20,678 nucleotides of DNA from Amoebophilaceae bacterium UBA1467 (GTDB taxonomy: Bacteria; Bacteroidota; Bacteroidia; Cytophagales; Amoebophilaceae). The notes beneath the pieces are model-generated. The model was given only the letters and a program-made list of their open reading frames with translations, had not been told where the DNA came from and did not search any database. A program made the translations under genes and the position numbers. Positions 6,810-16,000 of this stretch are shown piece after piece (position 1 is the stretch's first letter; every line of letters begins with the position of its first letter). The stretch covers positions 4,959 to 25,636 of the forward strand of contig DCSL01000058.1 in the NCBI GenBank assembly GCA_002325615.1, given 5' to 3'.

Positions 6810-9698
6810 TCAGCAGCTCTTGGTAGCCTGTTGCGACTTCAGTTCTTGTTTGAGAAAGTAGGCTGTGTAGCTGTGGGGATGTGTAGCCACTGTTTCAGGC
6901 AACCCCTCTGCCACGATTTCTCCCCCCTTTTGGCCGCCTTCTAGTCCTATATCAATAATGTGGTCTGCCACTTTGATGACATCCATATTGTGCTCAATAA
7001 TCAGCACTGTATTACTTTTTTCTACCAGTTTGTTGAGTACATCCAAGAGCTGTTGGATATCTTGAAAATGGAGGCCTGTGGTAGGCTCGTCTAGGATGTA
7101 GAGTGTTTTTCCGGTATCCTTTTTAGAAAGCTCAGTAGCTAGCTTGACCCGTTGTGCTTCCCCACCTGATAGGGTAGTAGCATGCTGTCCCAATGTAATG
7201 TATTCTAGACCCACCTGTGCTAAGCTGGCTACCTGTCTAAGAATTTTAGGATAGTGTTCAAAGAACTCGACTGCGTTACTAACAGTCATTTCCAAAATAT
7301 CTGAAATCGACTTTCCTCTGTACTTGACTTCCAGTGTCTCTCGGTTGTAACGCTTCCCTTGGCAGGTTTCACAAGGAACGTGCACAGTAGGCAAAAAGTC
7401 CATCTCGATCGTTTTCATACCCGCTCCTTCACAGGTCGTGCACCGGCCACCTTTTACATTAAAAGAGAACCTACCAGCCTGGTAGCCTCTAATTTTAGCC
7501 TCAGGTACCTGGGCAAATAGCGTCCGGATGTTTGCAAATACCCCTGTATAGGTGGCTGGGTTAGAACGAGGTGTTTTGCCAATAGGCGCTTGGTCTACTT
7601 CTATTACTTTGTCGATGTGTGTCAACCCTTCTACCCAGTCGTAGGGTAGGGGGGTAACATGGCTCTTGTAAAGGTGCTGCTGAAGGATGGGAAGAAGCGT
7701 TTCATGGATGAGACTGGATTTGCCACTGCCAGATACTCCTGTAATACATACTAGTTTGCCCAGAGGAATGTTTAGAGTGATGTTTTTGAGATTGTTACCT
7801 CGGCAACCTTTGACGGTTAGGTACTGCCCATTCCCCTTTCTTCTGTGGTTGGGGGGGGCTATCTGAGACTCACCACGCAAGAACGCTGCTGTACTGCTGC
7901 CTTGCTGAAGAAAAATGGTAGGCGGACCGGCAGCCACTACGTGGCCTCCGTGCTGCCCAGCACCGGGGCCTATGTCTAAGATATAGTCTGCGTTCAGCAT
8001 CATGTCTTTATCATGCTCTACCACCACCACAGAGTTGCCCAGGTCTCTAAGGTTCTTCAGTGAATTGATCAAACGCATGTTATCGCGCTGATGCAAGCCA
8101 ATACTAGGCTCATCTAGGATATAGAGTACCCCTACGAGTTGGGTGCCTATTTGCGTGGCTAGCCTGATACGTTGGGCTTCTCCGCCAGATAAGGTCTTTA
8201 AGGACCTGCTGAGCTGTAGGTATGGGAGCCCCACCTCTAGCAAGAAGCGGATCCGTTTGCAAATTTCTTTGACCAATTCTCTGGCAATCTGCTGCTGTTT
8301 CTTGTTGAGCCTAGGTAGCAAGGTGCTGAACCAATCATACAGTTGCTGCATATCCATAGTAGTCAGCGACGCAATATTTTGGTCAGCAATTCTAAAATAG
8401 AGCGCTTCTTTTTTGAGCCTAGTTCCTTGACAGTCAGTACAAATTACCGCATGGTCAAATGTTTTGCCAGGTGATTTCCTTCCATCTGCTCCTTGTTCCT
8501 TTTGCTGGGCAAGAAAGTCAATTACCCCTTCAAAGCGCGTACTCCAAGTCGTTGCTTGATATTTCACCGAGGCTATTTCTACCCTAGAACCATCTCCGTA
8601 CAACACAGCTTTCAGCACTGCTGCGGGCAAATCCTGAATAGGCATGGAAATACTGCATTGATGCTTTTTGAGCACTGCTTCGATCTTTTTGAAGATCATC
8701 ACATCTCTATAAGAGCCCAAAGGAGCAATGCCACCTCGACTAATGCTTATTTTTTTGTCTGGAATCAGAGCATCCATATCCAGTTTTACCACTTCGCCTA
8801 ATCCGCTACAAGTAGGGCAAGCTCCATAAGGCGAATTAAAAGAGAAAGTATTGGGCGCAGGTTCATCATAAGAAAGGCCTGTTTCTGCTTCCATGAGCAA
8901 TTTAGAAAAGTGGTGCAGTGTGCCCGTCTCGTCTTGTAGTATGATAGTTCCCTTGCCTTGCTGCCAAGCAGTACCCAAAGATTCCCGTAGTCGCTGCTTA
9001 TCTTTCTGGCTCACTAGTAGGCAGTCAATGACCACCTCAATATCATGCGTCTTGTAGCGATCTACCTGCATTTTGTGTGTTAGAGATTTGATCTCTCCAT
9101 CTATCCTGACCTTACTAAAACCTAAGTTGCCAATGCGCTGAAAGAGCTCTTTATAGTGCCCTTTCCTGCCTTTTATAACTGGGGCTAGGAGTATAATTTT
9201 GTGCCCTTCAAAAGCTTGCAGTATGTGTGCCTGCATTTGCTCGTCTGTCTGCTTGCGCATCTTTTTGCCACTCAGGTAAGAATAAGCTTCAGCTGCCTTC
9301 GCAAATAATAACCTCAAAAAATCGTAGATCTCTGTGGCTGTACCTATCGTAGAGCGAGGGTTGCGGGAAGTAGTCTTTTGTTCGATAGCGATGACAGGAC
9401 TCAATCCATTGACTTTGTCTACATCAGGGTGCTCCATATTGCCAATGAAGCCACGGGCATAGGAGGCAAAACTTTCCATATAGCGCCTTTGCCCTTCTGC
9501 ATAGATAGTATCAAAGGCAAGCGAAGATTTGCCACTCCCACTGACGCCTGTGATAACGACCAGCTTGTTTCTCGGAAAGGTGACGTCAATGTTCTTGAGG
9601 TTGTGCTCCCGAGCACCCAGCACCTCTACCTGATCGTGTCCGTATAAGTCCTGTGCGGGCTTTGGAGACGACTGATTTGCTTTTGTAGAAGTGGTCAT
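6810..9698 (-). CDS. uvrA: Excinuclease ABC subunit A
   Basis: UvrA finds bulky DNA lesions and loads UvrB in nucleotide-excision repair. At 962 residues it is close to E. coli UvrA (940). It has two ABC ATPase halves. The first has Walker A GVSGSGKSS at 51-59, signature LSGGEAQRIRLATQ near 503 and Walker B ILDEPSIGLHQRD. The second has Walker A GVSGSGKSSL near 653, signature LSGGEAQRVKLATELS near 843 and ILDEPTTGLHFQD. The C-terminal zinc finger is complete (CTTC near 754 and CETC near 778). In the N-terminal zinc-finger region I see only one CxxC pair (GACPTCSGLG); the partner pair is missing, which I believe is common in Bacteroidota. The ATG at 9696-9698 fits the family start. It is divergent from rsgA. 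Confidence 0.97.
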   Translation of the reverse strand: MTTSTKANQSSPKPAQDLYGHDQVEVLGAREHNLKNIDVTFPRNKLVVITGVSGSGKSSLAFDTIYAEGQRRYMESFASYARGFIGNMEHPDVDKVNGLSPVIAIEQKTTSRNPRSTIGTATEIYDFLRLLFAKAAEAYSYLSGKKMRKQTDEQMQAHILQAFEGHKIILLAPVIKGRKGHYKELFQRIGNLGFSKVRIDGEIKSLTHKMQVDRYKTHDIEVVIDCLLVSQKDKQRLRESLGTAWQQGKGTIILQDETGTLHHFSKLLMEAETGLSYDEPAPNTFSFNSPYGACPTCSGLGEVVKLDMDALIPDKKISISRGGIAPLGSYRDVMIFKKIEAVLKKHQCSISMPIQDLPAAVLKAVLYGDGSRVEIASVKYQATTWSTRFEGVIDFLAQQKEQGADGRKSPGKTFDHAVICTDCQGTRLKKEALYFRIADQNIASLTTMDMQQLYDWFSTLLPRLNKKQQQIARELVKEICKRIRFLLEVGLPYLQLSRSLKTLSGGEAQRIRLATQIGTQLVGVLYILDEPSIGLHQRDNMRLINSLKNLRDLGNSVVVVEHDKDMMLNADYILDIGPGAGQHGGHVVAAGPPTIFLQQGSSTAAFLRGESQIAPPNHRRKGNGQYLTVKGCRGNNLKNITLNIPLGKLVCITGVSGSGKSSLIHETLLPILQQHLYKSHVTPLPYDWVEGLTHIDKVIEVDQAPIGKTPRSNPATYTGVFANIRTLFAQVPEAKIRGYQAGRFSFNVKGGRCTTCEGAGMKTIEMDFLPTVHVPCETCQGKRYNRETLEVKYRGKSISDILEMTVSNAVEFFEHYPKILRQVASLAQVGLEYITLGQHATTLSGGEAQRVKLATELSKKDTGKTLYILDEPTTGLHFQDIQQLLDVLNKLVEKSNTVLIIEHNMDVIKVADHIIDIGLEGGQKGGEIVAEGLPETVATHPHSYTAYFLKQELKSQQATKSC

Positions 9699-9827
9699 AG
9701 TCTAACCCCAAAGGTGGAAATCTGAAGAACTGACGCGCCAAGTTGGACATAATTTTTTGCATAGCAAAGACGTACGTACAGCTATGGTTTGGATGTGGTA
9801 TCTTCATCTGCTACCATACAGCCGGAT

Positions 9828-10751
9828 ATGTTGATGATCAAAGGGAGAGTTATCCAAGCCACTGGCGCTTGGTACCAAGTAAAAGGCGAAGACGGCCTGT
9901 GCTATGCGTGTCAGCTCAGGGGCAAGCTCAGACTTCATGCCCCCCAGCTCACAAGCCGTGTGGTGGTAGGTGATGAAGTATTCTTTGAGCCAGCAAAAGA
10001 ACAGGCAACCAGTGTGATCCACAAAATAATGCCCCGGAGAAATTACCTAATCCGGCAAGCTCCCCATAGGAAATCCTATGGACAACTGCTAGCAGCTAAT
10101 ATCGATCAAGCACTCCTTGTTGTGAATGCTGTAACTGCCCCTACCCAGTTAGGTTTTATCGACCGCTTTTTAGTAGTGGCAGAAGCATTTAAAATCCCGC
10201 CGGTCATCATGTTCAATAAAATAGATTTGTTGGACACAGTACAGCAAGAAGTACTAGAACGCATAAAAAGACTATATGAAAAGTTGAATTATACCATCTT
10301 GCTTGTTTCTGCCCATACCCAACAGCACCTAGCTTCCTTGTGTCAAGTGTTGTTAGGCAAGGTCTCTCTCTTATCAGGCCATTCAGGAGTAGGTAAGTCC
10401 ACACTCGTCAATACCATTGCCCCGGCGGTGCACCAAGCCGTAGCTCCTACCTCTCAATTTTCTCAAAAAGGGCGACACACCACCACGTATACAGCCTTGT
10501 TTGAGGTATTGCCTGGCACCTTTCTGATCGACACACCTGGTATACAAACGTTAGTACCCTATGCTATCAGAAAACAAACCGTGAGCCACTGCTTTCCAGA
10601 GTTGCGCAGTCGTGCTTCAGCTTGTAAGTTCCACAATTGTACGCATCAGCACGAGCCAGACTGCGCTGTTCTCCAAGCCCTAGCAAAAGGAGAAATTGCT
10701 CCCTCGCGTTACGAGAGCTATCAGCAACTGGTAGATGAAAGCAATGAATGA
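9828..10751 (+). CDS. rsgA: Ribosome small subunit-dependent GTPase A
   Basis: RsgA is a circularly permuted GTPase that checks and releases maturing 30S subunits. An N-terminal OB-fold (about 1-75) is followed by the G motifs in permuted order: G4 NKID at 130-133, G1 GHSGVGKST at 184-192, G2 in the RHTTT segment, and G3 DTPG at 235-238. The C-terminal zinc knuckle is complete (C266, C271, H273, C279). The frame is open back to TTG 9789, but those 13 codons do not resemble the family. ATG 9828 (MLMIKGRVIQATG) matches the usual start, giving 307 residues; ATG 9834 is another option. It is divergent from uvrA, with 129 bp between the start codons. Confidence 0.94.
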   Translation: MLMIKGRVIQATGAWYQVKGEDGLCYACQLRGKLRLHAPQLTSRVVVGDEVFFEPAKEQATSVIHKIMPRRNYLIRQAPHRKSYGQLLAANIDQALLVVNAVTAPTQLGFIDRFLVVAEAFKIPPVIMFNKIDLLDTVQQEVLERIKRLYEKLNYTILLVSAHTQQHLASLCQVLLGKVSLLSGHSGVGKSTLVNTIAPAVHQAVAPTSQFSQKGRHTTTYTALFEVLPGTFLIDTPGIQTLVPYAIRKQTVSHCFPELRSRASACKFHNCTHQHEPDCAVLQALAKGEIAPSRYESYQQLVDESNE

Positions 10752-10819
10752 TTCAGTGATGTGTTATTAGTTCGCTTCATGACTCATTAAGGCCATAAAC
10801 TCATCAAAAGTATCTTAAA

Positions 10820-10843
10820 GCCTAATTTGTGAGGCGGTTTTTT
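10820..10843 (+). terminator. Possible weak terminator after rsgA
   Basis: GCCT (10820-10823), an 8-nt loop and AGGC (10832-10835) can form a short stem, followed by GG and a run of six T (10838-10843). It lies 69 nt after the rsgA stop. The stem is only 4 bp, so this is a tentative call. Confidence 0.3.
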
Positions 10844-11073
10844 GCTAGTTATAGCAAGTAGATCAGGTTGAGAGAACACGCCAACAGACTACCTGTTTGA
10901 TGTGCATGAGAGATCAGTGCTGTCAACTGAATAATCAGAGTTATTTCCCAAACAATTTGTCTTATCTGCTGCCAAGATGACGCATGCTTCTTTCCATACC
11001 TGTTTTGGAACAACTTTCGTGCTGCAAGGTTTTGGATGCTTTTAGAAGTAATTTGGAGATACAAAGCCGAAGT

Positions 11074-11091
11074 TATGGCTTACCAGCCATA
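11074..11091 (+). promoter_or_regulatory. Inverted repeat upstream of htpG
   Basis: A perfect 7-bp inverted repeat with a 4-nt loop (TATGGCT-tacc-AGCCATA) ends 28 nt before the htpG ATG and is followed by CATTTTTATT. It could be an operator, an mRNA hairpin in the leader, or a small terminator. It is not the CIRCE element of HrcA (TTAGCACTC-N9-GAGTGCTAA), so heat-shock control cannot be read from it. Confidence 0.35.
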
Positions 11092-11119
11092 CATTTTTAT
11101 TCATCATTAATACAAGACC

Positions 11120-12931
11120 ATGAACGAAAAAGGAACGATCTCTGTACACACTGAGAACATTTTTCCTATCATCAAAAAATTCTTGTACTCAGACCAAGAA
11201 GTATTTCTCAGAGAACTTGTCTCTAATGCTGTAGATGCCACGCAGAAGCTCAGGCAATTGGCTGCCATGGGCACGTATGAAGGGGACACGGACCAGCTTC
11301 GGGTCAAAGTCAGCCTCGACGAGCAGCGAAAAACCATCACCATCAGTGACCAAGGCATTGGCATGACTGCTGATGAAATCAAGAAATACATCAATCAGGT
11401 GGCCTTCTCTGGTGCTACAGAATTTTTGGAACAACACAAAGACCAAGAACAACAGCAACAGCTTATTGGATTTTTTGGGCTAGGTTTTTATGCTGCCTTT
11501 ATGGTGGCAGATAAGGTAGAGATTATCACCAAGTCTTATCAAAAGGATGCAGAAGCAGCTCACTGGACTTGTGATGGCACTACCCAATTTGAGTTGAACA
11601 AAACTGTTAAAAAAGAGATAGGTACCAACGTGGTCCTGCATTTGACCGAGGATGCAAAAGAATTTTTACAGAAAGAAAAGATTCAGCAACTCCTAGATAA
11701 ATACTGCAAATTTCTTCCTGTAGCTATTGAATTTGATGGCAAGGTTATCAATAATCCCCATCCTATCTGGACCCAAGCTCCTAGTAAGTTGAAAGAGGAG
11801 GCGTATCTGGCCTTTTACAAAGAGCTTTATCCTTTTGCAGCAGACCCACTTTTTTGGATTCACCTGAATGTAGATTATCCTTTTAACCTGACGGGGATTC
11901 TTTATTTCCCCGAGATTACCAATGATTTTGCGCAGCACCAAAACAAAATCCAGCTCTATGCCAAGCAAGTGTTTATCACCAACGAAGTCAAAGGTGTAGT
12001 GCCTGAATTTTTGATGCTGTTGCATGGTGTCATTGACTCACCCGATATTCCGCTCAATGTATCGCGCAGTGCCCTCCAGGCAGATAGCAACGTCAATAAA
12101 ATCAACACTTACATCGCTAAGAAAGTAGCAGATAAGCTAGAGGAGTTATTTAAGCAAGATAGAAAAGCATATGAGGAAAAGTGGAGTAGCATAGAACTTT
12201 TTGTTAAGTACGGTATGCTCACCGAAGAAAAGTTTTACGAAAAAGCCAAAGACTTCGTTTTGCTTAAAAACATAGCCGGGCAATGCTTCACGCTAGAAGA
12301 ATACCAAGTTAAAGTCAAGGCCCACCAGACCGACAAGCACCAAAACCTGGTCATGCTCTATACAACTGAGCCAGAAAAGCAAGACTGCTACATCCAGTCC
12401 TGTAGAAAAAGGGGATATGATGTGTTGGTACTAGACCAGCCTATTGACCAGCATTGCATCAGCTTTTTAGAACAAAAGCTAGAGAAGGTCACGCTTAAGG
12501 GGGTAGATGCAGACCTGATTGGACAACTTATTGATAAGGGCGAAACTCAGGAAAGTGTCCTAACGAAGGAAGAACAAGAGAAGCTTCAAGCGATTTACGC
12601 CCAAGCAGTGCCTGACAAACAGGTTACTTGGGCCGTGCTTGGCATGCCTGACGACGAACTGCCTGTGACCATCACTATCCCTGAGTTCATGAAGAGAATG
12701 CACACCATAGCAAGTGCTAGGGCAGACAATCGGGCACCACTTCCTGTAAACGCCACCATCAATGCCAATCATCCGCTAGCCCAAAAGCTGTTACGGAGTA
12801 GGCAACAAGAGAAGCAGCTAAAACTAGCCCAACAGGCTTATCGCCTGGCCTTACTTGCTCAGGATATGCTGCGTGGTGCTGCTTTGACCGATTTTATGCA
12901 AGGCCATATTGACACCCTCTTAACAGTGTAA
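11120..12931 (+). CDS. htpG: Chaperone HtpG (bacterial Hsp90)
   Basis: HtpG is the ATP-driven Hsp90 chaperone of the bacterial cytosol. The 603 residues fit the Bacteroidota form. The N-terminal GHKL ATPase motifs are in place: FLRELVSNAVDA at 29-40 (catalytic E32, Mg-binding N36), DQGIGM at 77-82, and the glycine-rich lid segment GFFGLGFYAAFMVA at 117-130. The middle domain has the conserved LPLNVSR-type loop, here DIPLNVSRSALQ, containing the arginine that reaches the ATP gamma-phosphate. The C-terminal dimer domain is shorter and more variable, as in other bacteria. ATG 11120 matches the family N-terminus. No clear TAnnTTTG promoter is visible, although TACATTTT at 11090-11097 resembles the -7 box. 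The fusion gene follows on the same strand after 105 bp. Confidence 0.96.
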   Translation: MNEKGTISVHTENIFPIIKKFLYSDQEVFLRELVSNAVDATQKLRQLAAMGTYEGDTDQLRVKVSLDEQRKTITISDQGIGMTADEIKKYINQVAFSGATEFLEQHKDQEQQQQLIGFFGLGFYAAFMVADKVEIITKSYQKDAEAAHWTCDGTTQFELNKTVKKEIGTNVVLHLTEDAKEFLQKEKIQQLLDKYCKFLPVAIEFDGKVINNPHPIWTQAPSKLKEEAYLAFYKELYPFAADPLFWIHLNVDYPFNLTGILYFPEITNDFAQHQNKIQLYAKQVFITNEVKGVVPEFLMLLHGVIDSPDIPLNVSRSALQADSNVNKINTYIAKKVADKLEELFKQDRKAYEEKWSSIELFVKYGMLTEEKFYEKAKDFVLLKNIAGQCFTLEEYQVKVKAHQTDKHQNLVMLYTTEPEKQDCYIQSCRKRGYDVLVLDQPIDQHCISFLEQKLEKVTLKGVDADLIGQLIDKGETQESVLTKEEQEKLQAIYAQAVPDKQVTWAVLGMPDDELPVTITIPEFMKRMHTIASARADNRAPLPVNATINANHPLAQKLLRSRQQEKQLKLAQQAYRLALLAQDMLRGAALTDFMQGHIDTLLTV

Positions 12932-13036
12932 TAGGGGAGGTATGGCCTAAGCAACCCTACCTTGCATCATGCCCGCTTGCTATTGTGTTTATTTTTTACG
13001 AAGCTGAGGGCATATAGTTGTCCATAAATCCTAATT

Positions 13037-16000
13037 ATGACTAGCCATTCCTGGGCGATAGACCTCTTCATATTTGTAGCCTTTTTGCTCATTAATATTA
13101 TCGTAGGGTTTAGGTACAGAGGTAAGAGCCAGACTTTCAAAGAGTACGCCATAGGCGATAAAAAGTTCTCTACTGCTACCCTTACTGCGACTATTGTGGC
13201 TACTTGGACAGGGGGTAATATCTTATTCAACGCTCTGGAGCGAACGTACGTTACGGGACTTTATTACATGATACCTTCAGTGGTAGGCGATTTCATGTGC
13301 TTAGCAATTACTGGATACGTGTTGGGACCACGCATGGGTAAATTCTTGGACAACGTCTCGGTGCCTGAGTCACTCGGCAAGCTGTATGGAAAACATGTAC
13401 AAGCCATTGCGGGAATCAGCACTGTGTTAGGTTCGATAGGTTATATAGCCATACAATTTAGGGTAGTTTATAAAATATTATCTATTTATTGGACTACTGA
13501 TAGCGTGCATAACATCGCAGGTGTTGTTTTCAGCAAGGAATGGCTAACCATCATTGTTACTTTAATTGTCATCCTCTATGCTACTTCTGGTGGGGTTAGG
13601 GCCGTCACTTTCACAGACGTCATACAGTTCCTGACTTTTGGCACCGTACTTCCTGTGCTGGCCTTAGTGGTCTGGCACCACCTCAAAGACCCTAGGCAAG
13701 TGGCCCAATTACTTACCTATCACCCTAACTTTAGTTTTCAAAAAGTTTTTAGGTGGTCTCCTGAGCTGAGAAAGTCTATTGTTTTTATGATTTACGTGGT
13801 GACACCGGGCCTTGCCCCAGAACTTTTTCAACGCATGGCCATGGCACGCGATGTCAGGCAAGTGAAAAGCTCTGTTGGCTATGCAGCTATCGTGTGTCAA
13901 GTCATAAAACTATGTATCATGTGGATTGGTATTCTGCTCCTGGCAGAACAACCTGGTCTGGAGCCCAGTAAGCTGGTGCAATACATGTTCAGTACCTATA
14001 CTTATGCAGGGCTAAGGGGGTTCTTGTGCATAGGAGGCCTTGCGATGGCCATGTCTACGGCAGACTCTCTACTCAATTCCTGTGCCGTGGTCATCGCCAA
14101 TGATATTCTTCCACCACTCAAAATTATAAAAAACCGTTCGCTGCACGCCGCTAGATGGGCCACCGTGGTCTTGGGCTGCTTGTCCGTGATAGTAGCCATG
14201 AAGGTAGAAGATTTTTTAACCATCCTGTTAGGGTCTGCTAACTTTTATACGCCCATTGTTGTCATTCCTATGCTCTTGGCTGTCTTTGGCTTTGAAACCA
14301 GCCGAAAGGTCGTACTCATGGCCATGGGGGCAGGGGCAGCTACAGCTGCCGCATGCCTCTTCTACTTCAAAAGTGTCGACAGTTTCTTTCCAGGTATGTT
14401 AGTTAATTTTTTAGTGATAATGGGAGCACATTACCTGCTTGGTGCAAAAGGTGGTTGGGGGCATAATCCGATCCCTATATCCTATGATACAGAACCTTTG
14501 AGCAGACAATGGAAGCAGGCGATAAAACAGTTTCGGCTTATGCTTTACCTGGAAAAGCTCCTGCCCAAGCAAGATCAGGCGCATCTCTTGTTGGCCTTTT
14601 ATATCTTCACTACTACTTATGCTTCCTTGTATCTACTGCCCAAAGAGGTCGTCCTCCAATACCCGGGCCTCTATAAAGGGTTGCAATATTCTGTCACGCT
14701 GGTCACTACCCTGTTTTTGGCTTTCCCGATTTGGCCCCAGGGGTGGAGGGCCAAACGTCTACTAACGTGGATGTGGCCTATCAGTATTTTCTATACGCTA
14801 TTTTTTGTAGGGAGTATGCTAGTCGTACTCAGTGGCTTTGAATTGCCACAATTAATGCTGTTGATGCTTAATCTTGTAATGGCTATTCTATTTCTTAGTG
14901 GATCCATGGCCATAAGTATGTTCATAGCAGGAATCTTTTTGGCAGTATTCTTATTTCTGCAATACACAGGCCTCACGAGCTTGCCTGGTAACATAAGCAC
15001 CCTGCAATTTAGATTTGTCTACGCACTGTTACTCTTCAGTACTTCTTTGATTGCGCTTTTTAAACACCAACAAGCCTACAGAGGGCTAGAAGGACGCAAT
15101 GTACTACTCAAAAATACCCAAAAGGCAACCAACCAAGCCCTGTTGGAAGCATTGCAACACCGAGAGCAATTGGCCCAAGAAATGCGCCGAGAAAGTACCC
15201 ATCTATTCAATAGTATACATGAAATTAGTGAAAAACTGGAGCAGGAAACGAAACAGCTGCAAGACGAGCAAACCATAACAACCGCCCGTGAAACTTTAAG
15301 AAAAGCCAACAAAAAACTTAAGGCTGTAGCTGTTTACTTCGATCAAATTATCTATCAAGTCAAGGATTATATGCGGTTGCATGTAAGCACTATACCCCTT
15401 CAAAAACTGCTACAGGAAGCCCTGAAAGATCTAAAACACAAACAAGCTCTACAGTCCAATACGCAAGTGATTGTCCAATCATATACGCAACAGCGAGAAG
15501 TGCAGTGTGATCCGGAAGCTATCCAACAACTCTTGGTAGACGGCATGGATTATGCGCGGCAACATGTCCGAGAAAATCAGTCTATCTTGCTAAGCATAGC
15601 AGATACCACACTGGGCTACCCTATTACTGCGGTGCAAGGCTACACCAAGAAAGTAGAAGCCTTGTGCATCACTATCACCACCCAAAACACACCTCCGGTA
15701 CCGCGGGATTTGTATATGGGAACGGTAAGTAATACTGGCCTGAGCTTACCCAGATCAACAAGGATATTGCCGCTCATCCGCAACCAACGTATTGTAGATG
15801 AGCACTACGGTGCCACTGAGCTTATCGAGGACCTTCTAGGCTTCACACAGCTTTACGTTATCCCACTACGCCTGAGGGAAGTGCGACCGACAACCATGGA
15901 TGCGCCTGAAATAGATGTAAACGCTCCAATAGCCCTATCCGATACAAACGTCTATGAACAAGAAGAAGAAATATTGGAAACGCTGAAAATGTATCCTGAA

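Larger units (their letters stand above)
10752..11119. other. 368-bp non-coding gap between rsgA and htpG
   Basis: No gene here can be supported. The minus strand has a 71-codon open frame (10849-11064) with a mixed, mildly hydrophobic translation that I cannot match to any family; it has no recognisable start signal and may be chance or the debris of a lost gene. The gap also holds a perfect hairpin TTGCTA-gtta-TAGCAA (10842-10857), a possible rsgA terminator, and an inverted repeat just before htpG. I see no tRNA or insertion-sequence ends. Confidence 0.5.

Noticed and set aside
9699..9827. Possible divergent promoters for uvrA and rsgA
   Set aside because: Near matches such as CACCTTTG before uvrA lack the first T and have a 22-bp spacer to the closest TTG; not strong enough to list.
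10849..11064. 71-codon open frame on the minus strand between rsgA and htpG
   Set aside because: The translation matches nothing I recognise, has no convincing start context, and could be chance; it is mentioned only within the non-coding gap.
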